This document shows positions 34,110 through 42,574 of a DNA stretch of 54,771 bases, in pieces. Made by a program: the position numbers and the translations under genes. The stretch spans positions 1 through 54,771 of the forward strand of contig NZ_WWIR01000716.1 in assembly GCF_009863025.1 (NCBI RefSeq), in the 5' to 3' direction. The DNA is from Streptomyces sp. SID4985. Its GTDB lineage: Bacteria; Actinomycetota; Actinomycetes; Streptomycetales; Streptomycetaceae. The notes under the pieces were generated by a model. That model made no database searches, had not been told where the DNA came from, and saw only the letters and a program-made list of their open reading frames with translations. Position 1 is the first letter of the stretch. Every line of letters begins with the position of its first letter.

Positions 34110-34985
34110 ATGGCGAACGGTCAGTGGTACCCCCCGGAGTGGCCGGACCGCATCCGCGCGCTCGCGGACGGCACGCTCACTCCCGTGGCGCCCAGGCGCG
34201 CGGCGACCGTGATGCTGTTGCGGGACACGCCGGGCGGACCGGCCGTGCACATGCTGCGCAGACGCGCCTCCATGGCTTTCGCCGGAGGCGCGTACGCGTA
34301 TCCGGGCGGCGGGGTCGACCCGCGCGACGACGACCGCGAGATCGGCTGGGCGGGCCCCTCGCGCGCGTGGTGGGCCGACCGGCTCGGGGTGGACGAGAAC
34401 AGCGCCCAGGCCGTCGTCTGCGCGGCCGTGCGGGAGACGTTCGAGGAAGCGGGCGTCCTGCTCGCCGGGAGCGGCCCCGACGCGGTCGTGGGCGACACCA
34501 GTGGCGACGACTGGGAGGCCGACCGCGCCGCCCTGACCGCCCACGAGCTGTCCTTCGCCGAGTTCCTGAACCGCCGGGGCCTGGTCCTGCGCTCCGACCT
34601 GCTCGGCGCCTGGACCCGCTGGATCACCCCGGAGTTCGAGTCCCGCCGCTACGACACCTGGTTCTTCGTCGCCGCCCTCCCCGAGGGCCAGCGCACCCGC
34701 GAGACCTCGGGCGAGGCCGACCGCACGGTCTGGACACGCCCCGAGGAGGCCGCCGCCGGGTACGACCGGGGCGAGCTGCTGATGATGCCGCCCACCATCG
34801 CCACCCTGCGCCAGCTGCTGCCGTACGGCACCGCCGCCGACGTGCTCGCGGCCGCGCCGGAGCGGGACATGACCCCGGTGCTCGCGCGCGCCCGGCTGCG
34901 GGGCGGCGAGGTCGAGCTGAGCTGGCCGGGACACGACGAGTTCACCAAGCACGTCCCGGCGGCCCCCGGCGGAGGTGCGGCATGA
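34110..34985 (+). CDS. NUDIX hydrolase with interrupted Nudix box
   Basis: This 291-residue protein has a Nudix core starting near residue 30. The box is split: YPGGGVDPRDDD (about residues 64-75) is followed by a roughly 25-residue insertion (WAGPSRAWWADRLGVDEN) before AAVRETFEEAGVLL (about 105-118), which carries the metal-binding REXXEEXG part. This arrangement resembles the NUDT19-like CoA diphosphatase group; the substrate is a guess. The stop overlaps the ATG of the metallo-beta-lactamase-fold gene, so they form an operon. Confidence 0.9.
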   Translation: MANGQWYPPEWPDRIRALADGTLTPVAPRRAATVMLLRDTPGGPAVHMLRRRASMAFAGGAYAYPGGGVDPRDDDREIGWAGPSRAWWADRLGVDENSAQAVVCAAVRETFEEAGVLLAGSGPDAVVGDTSGDDWEADRAALTAHELSFAEFLNRRGLVLRSDLLGAWTRWITPEFESRRYDTWFFVAALPEGQRTRETSGEADRTVWTRPEEAAAGYDRGELLMMPPTIATLRQLLPYGTAADVLAAAPERDMTPVLARARLRGGEVELSWPGHDEFTKHVPAAPGGGAA

Positions 34986-35812
34986 CCGACGCCGCCGTAC
35001 TGCCCGGCCAGCCCCGGAACGTGGTCGCCTCGGGCCCCGCGACCGAACGGGCCGTCAACGTCCTCGCGCCCAACGCCTCCGCGATGACCCTGGACGGCAC
35101 CAACACCTGGATCGTCGCCGAGCCGGACTCCGACCTGGCCGTGGTCATAGACCCCGGGCCCCTCGACGAGGGCCATCTGCGCGCGGTCGTGGACGCGGCG
35201 GAGCGGGCCGGGCGGCGCATAGCCCTCACCCTGCTCACCCACGGCCACGCCGACCACGCCGAGGGCGCCGCCCGCTTCGCGGAACTGACCGGCACGCGCG
35301 TGCGTGCCCTCGACCCGGCGCTGCGCCTGGGCGACGAGGGCCTGGCGGCCGGAGACGTGATCACCACCGGCGGCCTCGAACTGCGGGTCGTGGCGACCCC
35401 CGGGCACACCTCCGACTCGCTGAGCTTCCATCTCCCGGCCGACCGCGCGGTGCTGACCGGCGACACGATCCTCGGGCGCGGCACGACCATGGTGGCGCAC
35501 CCCGACGGCCGTCTGGGTGAGTACCTGGCCTCCCTGCGCAGGCTGCGCTCGCTCACCGTGGACGACGGCGTGCACACCGTCCTGCCGGGCCACGGGCCGG
35601 TCCTGGAGGACGCCCAGGGCGCCGTCGAGTTCTACCTGGCCCACCGCGCCCACCGGCTCGCCCAGGTCGAGACGGCCGTGGAGAACGGCCACCGCGACGC
35701 GCCCGCGATCGTCGCCCACGTCTACGCCGACGTGGACCCCTCGCTGTGGCCCGCGGCCGAGCTGTCCGTCCGCGCCCAGCTGGACTATCTGGGTGAGCAC
35801 GGGCTGATCTGA
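34982..35812 (+). CDS. Metallo-beta-lactamase-fold hydrolase (LACTB2/RNase Z-like)
   Basis: This 276-residue protein has metal ligands in THGHADHAEG (HxHxDH, about residue 85), PGHTSDSLSF (about 140), LTGDTILGRG (about 160) and LPGHGPVLED (about 205). A C-terminal helical region matches the LACTB2-like group (HRAHRLAQVETAV, then AQLDYLGEHGLI), members of which hydrolyse RNA or thioesters. The start overlaps the NUDIX stop. The two genes occur as a coupled pair here, with a convergent gene only 6 bp downstream. Confidence 0.92.
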   Translation: MTDAAVLPGQPRNVVASGPATERAVNVLAPNASAMTLDGTNTWIVAEPDSDLAVVIDPGPLDEGHLRAVVDAAERAGRRIALTLLTHGHADHAEGAARFAELTGTRVRALDPALRLGDEGLAAGDVITTGGLELRVVATPGHTSDSLSFHLPADRAVLTGDTILGRGTTMVAHPDGRLGEYLASLRRLRSLTVDDGVHTVLPGHGPVLEDAQGAVEFYLAHRAHRLAQVETAVENGHRDAPAIVAHVYADVDPSLWPAAELSVRAQLDYLGEHGLI

Positions 35813-35818
35813 CCGGCG

Positions 35819-36664
35819 CTACGGCGTCGCCTCCTCCTCCGGACGGAGGACCTTCTCGCCGTGCACGCGCGCGTACTCGGCGGCGAGCCAGGGGCCGAGG
35901 TCGTCCGTGTACAGCCGCAGCACCCCGGTGTCCCCGGCGGGCTCGCGGCCGTAGCGCGCCGCCACCCGCATCGGCGCGGCCCGCTCCGGGTGGTACGCCC
36001 CGAAGACCTCGGCCATCTCGCCCAGGTCGCTCGTCCAGCCCCGCCAGCGGGGCATGACCAGGGTGAAGCCGGTGCGCACGAGGTGCCGGGACATGAAGCG
36101 CACCAGCGGTCTGCGCGCCTCCTCGGTGTCCGGCGCGGCCGCGATCCGGGCCCGCCAGCGGGGCAGCAGCCGGGCGAGGTCGCCGTTGGTCTCGCGGGCC
36201 AGCAGGGACGTCGGGCGGTAGCGGGGCAGCAGGGCGGCCAGGTCGTCCCCGGCGAGCGGGGTGCACAGGCAGGCCACGAACCAGCCCAGGTCGTGCCGCT
36301 CCGCCTCGCTCAGCAGCCGCTCCTGGCCGTACAGGAGGGTGCCCACGCCGTCGATCACGCCGTACTCCCGGTCCAGGGCCGCCCCGAGGGCGTGCGCGAC
36401 GGTCCGGTCGGCCTCGGTCGGCTCCGCGACCAGCGCGACCAGCAGGTCCAGGTCGCTGCGGCCCTCGCGCGCGGTGCCGCGCGGGACCGAGCCGTAGAGG
36501 TAGGCGCTGTCCAGGCGGTCGCCGTAGGCGGCGGTGAGACGGTCGCGCGCGGCGGCCACGACCGGGCGGAAGGAGGGCGGCACGCGCGCGAGGGAGCCCT
36601 CGCGCGCGATGAACCCGTCGGGGTCCAGGCCGTGCGGGGCGGGAAGGCGCTGAGGCTCGGGCAT
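35819..36664 (-). CDS. Nucleotidyltransferase-domain protein with aminoglycoside-adenylyltransferase-like layout
   Basis: This 281-residue protein, started at the ATG at 36664, has the nucleotidyltransferase motif YLYGSVPRGTAREGRSDLDLLV (GS...DLD) near residue 60. A helical C-terminal domain follows (LVRFMSRHLVRTGFTLVMPRWRGWTSDL). Streptomyces chromosomes often carry such genes without linked antibiotic resistance; I do not assign a substrate. CAGAGT seven bases before this ATG supports it over an alternative three codons upstream. It converges with the metallo-beta-lactamase-fold gene. Confidence 0.82.
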   Translation of the reverse strand: MPEPQRLPAPHGLDPDGFIAREGSLARVPPSFRPVVAAARDRLTAAYGDRLDSAYLYGSVPRGTAREGRSDLDLLVALVAEPTEADRTVAHALGAALDREYGVIDGVGTLLYGQERLLSEAERHDLGWFVACLCTPLAGDDLAALLPRYRPTSLLARETNGDLARLLPRWRARIAAAPDTEEARRPLVRFMSRHLVRTGFTLVMPRWRGWTSDLGEMAEVFGAYHPERAAPMRVAARYGREPAGDTGVLRLYTDDLGPWLAAEYARVHGEKVLRPEEEATP

Positions 36665-36769
36665 ACCCCGCACTCTGCCGGTACGGGGCGGTTGCGATCA
36701 GCCGAATTACGGCGATCACGACGGGCCGCTCCGGGACGGGTCACCGTGGGCCAACGGGAACACGGGAAA

Positions 36770-36793
36770 GGGCCCCGCCGTCCGGCAGGGCCC
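36770..36793 (-). terminator. Hairpin terminator for crp
   Basis: GGGCCC at both ends and an inner GCCG/CGGC form a compact stem 24 bp after the crp stop. No T-run follows. Confidence 0.5.
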
Positions 36794-36817
36794 CTGTCAC
36801 CGCGTGAGTGTGTCGGG

Positions 36818-37492
36818 TCAGCGCGAGCGCTTCGCCAGGCGCTCCACGTCCAGCAGGATCACGGCCCGCGCCTCCAGGCGCAGCCAGCCGCGCTGGGCGA
36901 AGTCGGCCAGCGCCTTGTTCACGGTCTCGCGGGAGGCGCCCACCAGCTGGGCCAGCTCCTCCTGGGTGAGGTCGTGGACGACGTGGATGCCCTCCTCGGA
37001 CTGCACGCCGAAGCGGCGCGAGAGGTCGAGCAGAGCGCGCGCGACGCGGCCGGGGACGTCGGAGAAGACCAGGTCCGACATGGCGTCGTTGGTCTTGCGC
37101 AGACGGCGGGCGACGGCGCGCAGCAGGGCCGTGGCCACCTCGGGGCGCGCGTTCAGCCAGGGCTGGAGGTCGCCGTGACCGAGGCCGAGCAGCTTGACCT
37201 CGGTCAGCGCGGTGGCGGTCGCCGTGCGCGGGCCCGGGTCGAACAGCGACAGCTCGCCGATCAGCTCGCCGGGGCCGACGACGGCCAGCATGTTCTCCCG
37301 CCCGTCGGGGGAGGTGCGGTGAAGCTTGACCTTGCCCTCCGTGACGACGTACAGCCGGTCGCCGGGGTCGCCCTCGTGGAACAGGGAGTCTCCACGGGCG
37401 AGGGTCACCTCACTCATGGAGGCGCGAAGCTCCGCGGACTGCTCGTCGTCGAGAGCCGCGAAGAGCGGGTTGCGCCGCAGAACGTCGTCCAC
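36818..37492 (-). CDS. crp: Crp-family global regulator
   Basis: This 224-residue protein has a cyclic-nucleotide-binding domain at residues 10-120 (DSLFHEGDPGDRLYVVTEGKVKL, then GPGELIGELSLFDPGPRTATATAL for the phosphate-binding cassette). A Crp winged helix spans about 150-215 (LTQEELAQLVGASRETVNKALADFAQRGW). It is essentially the Streptomyces Crp, which affects germination, development and antibiotic output and shows only weak cAMP dependence. The GTG at 37492 has AAGGAGAG upstream and gives the expected length. A candidate autoregulatory site lies at 37582-37595. Confidence 0.96.
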   Translation of the reverse strand: MDDVLRRNPLFAALDDEQSAELRASMSEVTLARGDSLFHEGDPGDRLYVVTEGKVKLHRTSPDGRENMLAVVGPGELIGELSLFDPGPRTATATALTEVKLLGLGHGDLQPWLNARPEVATALLRAVARRLRKTNDAMSDLVFSDVPGRVARALLDLSRRFGVQSEEGIHVVHDLTQEELAQLVGASRETVNKALADFAQRGWLRLEARAVILLDVERLAKRSR

Positions 37493-37581
37493 GAGTTCTC
37501 TCCTTGTCGACCTGCTCAGGGGATGGTTCTCCCCCACGTGCCAGGGGACCGTGCTCCCCATTTTGCCGGACGGTCCAAACA

Positions 37582-37595
37582 GTGTGATCTGTCAC
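37582..37595. promoter_or_regulatory. Candidate Crp autoregulatory operator
   Basis: GTGTGATCTGTCAC fits GTG-N6-GNCAC and contains the perfect TGTGA-TCTG-TCACA palindrome. It lies 90 bp upstream of the crp start, between crp and nth, so it could act on crp itself. It is the best of the three Crp-like sites I noticed. Confidence 0.55.
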
Positions 37596-37686
37596 AAGGA
37601 TGCCGCACACGTGTCCCAACGTGAGCGGCAGGGGTCCAATCGGGGGCTGATCCTCCGGGTCCGGGGCGGATGTCGGTGCCGGGCTT

Positions 37687-37692
37687 TAGGCT
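37687..37692 (+). promoter_or_regulatory. nth: -10 box TAGGCT for nth (leaderless)
   Basis: TAGGCT ends 6 nt before the GTG at 37699. This supports that GTG as the real start even though the conserved domain begins later. Confidence 0.55.
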
Positions 37693-37698
37693 GGCCGG

Positions 37699-38643
37699 GT
37701 GTCCAAACAGCCGGTGAGAGCACAGGCCGAGGGGGCTGAACGGGTGACCGTGCGCCGCGATTCCGCCGTGGGCGAACAGGGTTCCGATGGAAGTGGCAAA
37801 AAGGTGAAAACCGTAAAAAAGGCTCCGGCGAAGAAGACCGGCTCCCGCGTCCCCGGAACGTCCGGCACCGGTGAGTCCCACACCGCCCTGGTCCGCCGCG
37901 CCCGCCGGATCAACCGCGAGCTGGCCGAGGTCTACCCCTACGCCCACCCCGAGCTGGACTTCGAGAACCCCTTCCAGCTCGTGGTCGCCACGGTCCTGTC
38001 GGCCCAGACCACCGACCTGCGCGTCAACCAGACGACCCCGGCGCTCTTCGCCAAGTACCCGACCCCCGAGGACCTCGCGGCCGCCGACCCGCAGGAGGTC
38101 GAGGAGATCCTGCGGCCCTGCGGCTTCTTCCGGGCCAAGACGCGCTCGGTCATAGGGCTCTCCAAGGCCCTCGTGGAGGACTTCGGCGGCGAGGTGCCCG
38201 GAAAGCTGCAAGACCTGGTCAAGCTGCCCGGAGTCGGCCGCAAGACCGCCTTCGTGGTCCTCGGCAACGCCTTCGGGCGCCCCGGGATCACCGTGGACAC
38301 CCACTTCCAGCGGCTGGTGCGGCGCTGGAAGTGGACCGAGGAGACCGAGCCCGAGAAGATCGAGGCGGCCGTAGGGGAGCTGTTCCCCAAGAAGGACTGG
38401 ACCGACCTGTCCCACCACGTGATCTGGCACGGCCGCCGCATCTGCCACGCCCGCAAGCCCGCCTGCGGCGTCTGCCCCATCGCCCCGCTCTGCCCCTCGT
38501 ACGGCGAGGGCGAGACGGACCCCGAGAAGGCGCGGAAGCTCCTCAAGTACGAGAAGGGCGGCTTCCCCGGCCAGCGACTGAACCCGCCGCAGGCGTATCT
38601 GGACGCGGGCGGCATCGCGGCCCCGCCGCTGGGGGCCGGATGA
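37699..38643 (+). CDS. nth: Endonuclease III (DNA glycosylase/AP lyase)
   Basis: This 314-residue protein has a basic, Lys-rich N-terminal extension of about 60 residues ([15 protein letters not shown]), typical of actinobacterial Nth and probably a DNA contact. The core has the helix-hairpin-helix LPGVGRKTA with the catalytic Lys, the catalytic Asp in ITVDTHFQR, and the [4Fe-4S] loop C-x6-C-x2-C-x5-C ([17 protein letters not shown]). It removes oxidised pyrimidines in base-excision repair. The stop overlaps a short coupled reading frame leading to a NUDIX gene. Confidence 0.96.
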   Translation: MSKQPVRAQAEGAERVTVRRDSAVGEQGSDGSGKKVKTVKKAPAKKTGSRVPGTSGTGESHTALVRRARRINRELAEVYPYAHPELDFENPFQLVVATVLSAQTTDLRVNQTTPALFAKYPTPEDLAAADPQEVEEILRPCGFFRAKTRSVIGLSKALVEDFGGEVPGKLQDLVKLPGVGRKTAFVVLGNAFGRPGITVDTHFQRLVRRWKWTEETEPEKIEAAVGELFPKKDWTDLSHHVIWHGRRICHARKPACGVCPIAPLCPSYGEGETDPEKARKLLKYEKGGFPGQRLNPPQAYLDAGGIAAPPLGAG

Positions 38644-38696
38644 CGGCAGGGGTGCGGGGAGCACGGACGTTGGGCGACGGCGAGGGGCGGGCATGA
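38640..38696 (+). CDS. 18-codon bridging mini-ORF between nth and the NUDIX gene
   Basis: The ATG overlaps the nth stop (ATGA) and the TGA overlaps the NUDIX ATG (again ATGA). The peptide reads [18 protein letters not shown]. Such exact overlaps at both ends are unlikely unless selected, so it may pass ribosomes from nth to the next gene instead of making a functional peptide. There is no family match. Confidence 0.4.
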   Translation: MTAGVRGARTLGDGEGRA

Positions 38697-39388
38697 CGTA
38701 CACGCGGGACACGCACGAGGGGCCGGTGGCCCTGCGCCGGGAGGGGCTGCCCGGCTGGCTGGAGCCGGTGGCCCGTGCGGCCGAGACGGTCCAGCCGCTC
38801 CAGCTGAGCCGCTTCCTGCCGCCGGAGAACGGCTCGGGCCGCCAGTCGGCCGTGCTGATCCTCTTCGGCGAGGGCGAGCGCGGCCCCGAGCTGCTGCTGA
38901 TGGAACGCGCCGGTTCGCTGCGCTCGCACGCGGGCCAGCCGTCCTTCCCCGGCGGCGCGCTCGACCCGGTGGACGGCGACCCGAAGGCCGACGGGCCGCT
39001 GCGGGCCGCGCTGCGCGAGGCCGAGGAGGAGACCGGGCTCGACCCGGCGGGCGTGCAGCTCTTCGGCGTGCTGCCCGCGCTCTACATCCCGGTCAGCGAG
39101 TTCGTCGTCACGCCCGTCCTCGGCTGGTGGCGCGAGCCCAGCCCGGTCGGTGTCGTCGACCCCAACGAGACCGCGCGGGTCTTCACCGTCCCCGTGGCGG
39201 ATCTCACGGACCCCGCCAACCGCGCCATGGCCACCCACCCCAGCGGCCACCGAGGCCCGGCGTTCCTGGTCGAATCGGCCCTGGTGTGGGGCTTCACCGC
39301 CGGGGTGATCGACCGGCTGCTGCACTACGCGGGCTGGGAAATGCCCTGGGACCGATCCCGGCAGGTCCCGCTCGACCGGCGGTCGTGA
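38693..39388 (+). CDS. NUDIX hydrolase, CoA-pyrophosphatase type
   Basis: This 231-residue protein has the CoA diphosphatase signature LLMERAGSLRSHAGQPSFPGGALD, which precedes the Nudix box (GPLRAALREAEEETGLDP). That combination is diagnostic of NudL/NUDT7-like enzymes that cleave CoA and its derivatives to 4'-phosphopantetheine and 3',5'-ADP. The C-terminal segment (HRGPAFLVESALVWGFTAGVIDRLL) is also typical. It is downstream of nth through a bridging mini-ORF and upstream of a MarP-like protease gene, the order also known in mycobacteria. Confidence 0.93.
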   Translation: MTYTRDTHEGPVALRREGLPGWLEPVARAAETVQPLQLSRFLPPENGSGRQSAVLILFGEGERGPELLLMERAGSLRSHAGQPSFPGGALDPVDGDPKADGPLRAALREAEEETGLDPAGVQLFGVLPALYIPVSEFVVTPVLGWWREPSPVGVVDPNETARVFTVPVADLTDPANRAMATHPSGHRGPAFLVESALVWGFTAGVIDRLLHYAGWEMPWDRSRQVPLDRRS

Positions 39389-39508
39389 CAGGGTGTCCGT
39401 GCGGTGTTTTCCCCGGGGACACGACAGCGGCGGGACTGCCGCCGCTCCCCGGGTCCCCGGCCGAGCCGCCGGGGCCGGAGCGAACGTGATGGGGCGGGGC
39501 CAGAAGCG

Positions 39509-40708
39509 GTGAACGTGCTCGACATCCTCCTGCTGGCCGCGGCCGCCTGGTTCGCGGTCGTCGGCTACCGCCAGGGCTTCGTCGTCGGCATCCTGTCGGT
39601 GACCGGCTTCCTCGGCGGCGGTCTCGTCACCGTCTACGCGCTCCCGGTGATCTGGGACGCCGTGACCGGAGGCCGCAAGGTCGGCACCACGCTCGCCGTG
39701 GTGGCCGTGGTCGTCGTCATCGTCGTGGCCTCCGTCGGCCAGGCTCTGACCACGCACCTCGGCGGCCGGCTGCGCCGCCACATCACGTGGTCACCGGCCC
39801 GCGCCCTGGACGCCACCGGCGGCGCCCTCGTCAACGTCGCCGCGATGCTGCTGGTCGCCTGGCTGCTCGGCTCCGCCCTCGCCCAGACCACGCTGCCGAC
39901 GGTCGGCCGCGAGGTGCGCGACTCCCGGGTGCTGGTCGGCATGGACCAGGTGCTGCCGGGTCAGGCCGACATCTGGTTCAAGGACTTCACCTCCGTCCTC
40001 GCGCAGAACGGCTTCCCGCAGGTCTTCAGCCCGTTCTCGAACGAGCCCATCCAGGAGGTCCAGCCGCCCGACCCGGCCCTCGCGCGCGGCGCGGTCGCCG
40101 TGCGGGCCCAGCGCTCCATCGTCAAGGTCACCGGCACCGCGCACAGTTGCGGCAAGGTCCTGGAGGGCACCGGCTTCGTCTTCGGCGACCGCCGCGTGAT
40201 GACCAACGCGCACGTGGTGGGCGGCGTCGAGGAACCCACCGTCCAGATAGGCGGCGAGGGCCGCACGTACGAGGCCAGGGTCGTGCTGTACGACTGGCGG
40301 CGCGACATCGCCGTCCTGGACGTGCCCGACCTGACGGCGCCCGCACTGCGGTTCTCCACCGAGGACGCCGACGGCGGCAACGGCGCGATCGTGGCCGGGT
40401 TCCCGGAGAACGGCTCGTACGACGTGCGCGCGGCGCGCGTGCGCGGGCGCATCACGGCCAACGGGCCGGACATCTACCACCGGGGCACCGTCGCCCGCGA
40501 TGTGTACTCGCTCTACGCCACCGTCCGCCAGGGCAACTCCGGCGGCCCGCTGCTCACCCCCAAGGGGAAGGTGTACGGCGTGGTGTTCGCCAAGTCGCTG
40601 GACGACGCCGAGACCGGCTACGCCCTGACCGCCGACGAGATCCGCGCCGACATCGCCAAGGGACGCACCGCCACCGAGCAGGTGGGCACGGACAACTGCG
40701 CCCTGTGA
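39509..40708 (+). CDS. marP: MarP-like membrane serine protease
   Basis: This 399-residue protein has four N-terminal membrane helices (residues 1-140) of CvpA type and a periplasm-side chymotrypsin-fold protease with catalytic His in VMTNAHVV, Asp in WRRDIAVLD and Ser in VRQGNSGGPLL. Two Cys (HSCGKVLEGT and the terminal DNCAL) may form the stabilising disulfide known from the mycobacterial acid-resistance protease MarP. The GTG at 39509 begins the first helix. The gene follows the CoA-type NUDIX as in Mycobacterium, which supports the identification. Confidence 0.92.
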   Translation: MNVLDILLLAAAAWFAVVGYRQGFVVGILSVTGFLGGGLVTVYALPVIWDAVTGGRKVGTTLAVVAVVVVIVVASVGQALTTHLGGRLRRHITWSPARALDATGGALVNVAAMLLVAWLLGSALAQTTLPTVGREVRDSRVLVGMDQVLPGQADIWFKDFTSVLAQNGFPQVFSPFSNEPIQEVQPPDPALARGAVAVRAQRSIVKVTGTAHSCGKVLEGTGFVFGDRRVMTNAHVVGGVEEPTVQIGGEGRTYEARVVLYDWRRDIAVLDVPDLTAPALRFSTEDADGGNGAIVAGFPENGSYDVRAARVRGRITANGPDIYHRGTVARDVYSLYATVRQGNSGGPLLTPKGKVYGVVFAKSLDDAETGYALTADEIRADIAKGRTATEQVGTDNCAL

Positions 40709-41075
40709 GGCTTGGTGTGGGGGCGGCCCGACGGCCGGTGTCGCTTGAGCCGTGCGTTCAGCCGCGCGGGTGACGCAGGCGTACCGAGACCCAGCGGGCC
40801 CGGCGGCGCAGAATGCGCGGAATCCCCACCCTCGGGTCCGCTTCCGCCAGTTGCGGTGTCCCTCGCCGCGCCGAACCGGGTCCGGCGAGGGAACGGCGGT
40901 CGCGGGGTGCGTCACTGTAGTCGTGCGTCCAGCCCATACCCCGACGTGTGCCCCCGCCCCAAGGTCGATAACCGCTTCCGCGCCCACCGATCGGCCTATG
41001 CGTCAGGCATGTGGCCGTTCGGCGGACAAGTGTTCAGGAACGGTCGGGAAAAGGGGCACTCCGCGGCCCGTACGG
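40709..41075. other. Gene-free spacer after the MarP-like gene
   Basis: I see no supported gene, hairpin or promoter in these 367 bp between the convergent protease and epoxide-hydrolase-like genes. Confidence 0.5.
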
Positions 41076-42011
41076 TCACCGGTCGGGTTCGGGGTCCTTC
41101 AGCCAGTTGATCAGCTCCGTGGAGAACGCCACCGGGTCCTCCTCGTGCGGGAAGTGGCCGAGCCCGTCGAACAGCCGCCAGCGGTACGGCGCTTCCACGT
41201 ACTCGCCCGAACCGGCCGCGCTGCGCGTCCGGGTGACGGGGTCGAGGGAGCCGTGCAGATGCAGCGTCGGCACCCGCACCGGCCGCTTCATCCGGCGGTT
41301 GAACTGGATGCCGTCGGGCCGCGCCAGCGAGCGCACCAGCCAGCGGTACGGCTCGATGGAGCAGTGCGCGGTGGAAGGGATGCACATGGCCCGCTGGTAC
41401 GTCTCCACGTCCGCGTCCTCCGGCAGGCGCGGCCCGGACCAGTCCCGGATCAGCCGCCCCACCAGCGCCCCGTCGTCGGCGGTCAGCCTGCGCTCGGGAA
41501 TCCACGGCCGCTGGAAACCCCAGATGTACGAACTGGCCGCCGTCTGCCGGGTGTCCCGGAGCATCGCCGCCCGCCAGCGCCTGGGGTGCGGCATCGACAC
41601 CACGGCGAGCCGCCGCACCAGCTTGGGCCGCATCGCGGCGGCCGTCCACGCCAGATAGCCGCCCAGGTCGTGACCGACCAGGGCGGCGTCGGGCTCGCCC
41701 AGCGAGCGGATCACACCGGTCACGTCGAGCGCGAGGTTGGCGGGATCGTAACCGCGCGGGGTGCGGTCGCTGCCGCCCACGCCGCGCAGGTCCATGGCGA
41801 CGGCGCGATAGCCCGCCGCGGCGAGCGCGGACAGCTGATGGCGCCAGGTCCACCAGAACTGCGGGAAGCCGTGCAGCAGCATCACCAGGGGTCCGTCGCC
41901 GAGTTCGGCGATGTGGAAACGTGCGCCGTTGGCGGCGACGTCCCGGTGGGTGACCTTCTCCCCGGAGGGGATGCCGATGCGTACGGCCGGGGCGGCGGCG
42001 GGTTCCGTCAT
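41076..42011 (-). CDS. Epoxide-hydrolase-like alpha/beta hydrolase
   Basis: This 311-residue enzyme carries an Asp, not a Ser, at the nucleophile elbow (VGHDLGGYLAW), the hallmark of epoxide hydrolases and haloalkane dehalogenases. The oxyanion region LLHGFPQFWWTWRHQL and the first acid-loop DLRGVGGSDRTPRG agree with this. The catalytic His is in LGHFPHEEDP near the C-terminus. I favour epoxide hydrolase because of the HGFP motif; the cap domain has Tyr residues that could polarise the epoxide. The start overlaps the stop of the holin-like gene. Confidence 0.9.
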   Translation of the reverse strand: MTEPAAAPAVRIGIPSGEKVTHRDVAANGARFHIAELGDGPLVMLLHGFPQFWWTWRHQLSALAAAGYRAVAMDLRGVGGSDRTPRGYDPANLALDVTGVIRSLGEPDAALVGHDLGGYLAWTAAAMRPKLVRRLAVVSMPHPRRWRAAMLRDTRQTAASSYIWGFQRPWIPERRLTADDGALVGRLIRDWSGPRLPEDADVETYQRAMCIPSTAHCSIEPYRWLVRSLARPDGIQFNRRMKRPVRVPTLHLHGSLDPVTRTRSAAGSGEYVEAPYRWRLFDGLGHFPHEEDPVAFSTELINWLKDPEPDR

Positions 42012-42511
42012 GAGGACGAGCGTGCCACAGCCTTGCGCCCGCGTTCGGCCGGAGGCAGCGCGCGCGGGTGCTGCGGGCCGGTTCCGCGCGGGTGCGGCTT
42101 GGCCTTCTGGAGCACGCCCGCCGACTGCTTCATCGAAGCGGCCACCTTCTGCGGGCCCTTGCTCTTCTTGGCCTTCTTGGCGAGCATCAGGCCGACGAGC
42201 GCGAGCAGCCCGGCGAGCAGCACATTGGCCGCGAAGGAGAGCAGGAAGCAGATCGCGAGGTTCCAGTGGCTCCAGGTGCGGATGCCGTACGCCAGCGCGA
42301 AGTTGAGCATCGGCAGGGAGAACAGCAGCAGCGCGCCCGCCACCGAGAACGAACCGCCGCTCATCGCACCGCGCTTGACGTCCTGCCTGAGCTGCGCCTT
42401 GGCCAGGGCGATCTCGTCGTGCACCAGCGCCGACAAGTCGGTCGACGCCGAAGCGAACAACTGGCCGATGCTGTGTTCGGCGCCGACCGGGCTGCCGTCG
42501 GGTGCGCTCAT
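42008..42511 (-). CDS. Phage-holin-family (DUF1469-like) small membrane protein
   Basis: This 167-residue protein has an N-terminal helix (SIGQLFASASTDLSALVHDEIALAKAQL), two adjacent membrane helices at about residues 50-110, and a long basic C-terminal tail with Pro/Lys/Arg. The N-terminal pattern ALVHDEIALAKAQL is typical of actinobacterial holin-family proteins that are chromosomal and not phage-borne. They are usually linked to membrane-envelope genes; function is unknown. It is coupled to the epoxide-hydrolase-like gene and follows nhaA on the same strand. Confidence 0.85.
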   Translation of the reverse strand: MSAPDGSPVGAEHSIGQLFASASTDLSALVHDEIALAKAQLRQDVKRGAMSGGSFSVAGALLLFSLPMLNFALAYGIRTWSHWNLAICFLLSFAANVLLAGLLALVGLMLAKKAKKSKGPQKVAASMKQSAGVLQKAKPHPRGTGPQHPRALPPAERGRKAVARSSS

Positions 42512-42574
42512 CGCGTTCTCCCTCTGAAGTGGTGCCGTCTTGGTGTACCGCTTGGTTTGTACCGTCTCGTCAGA

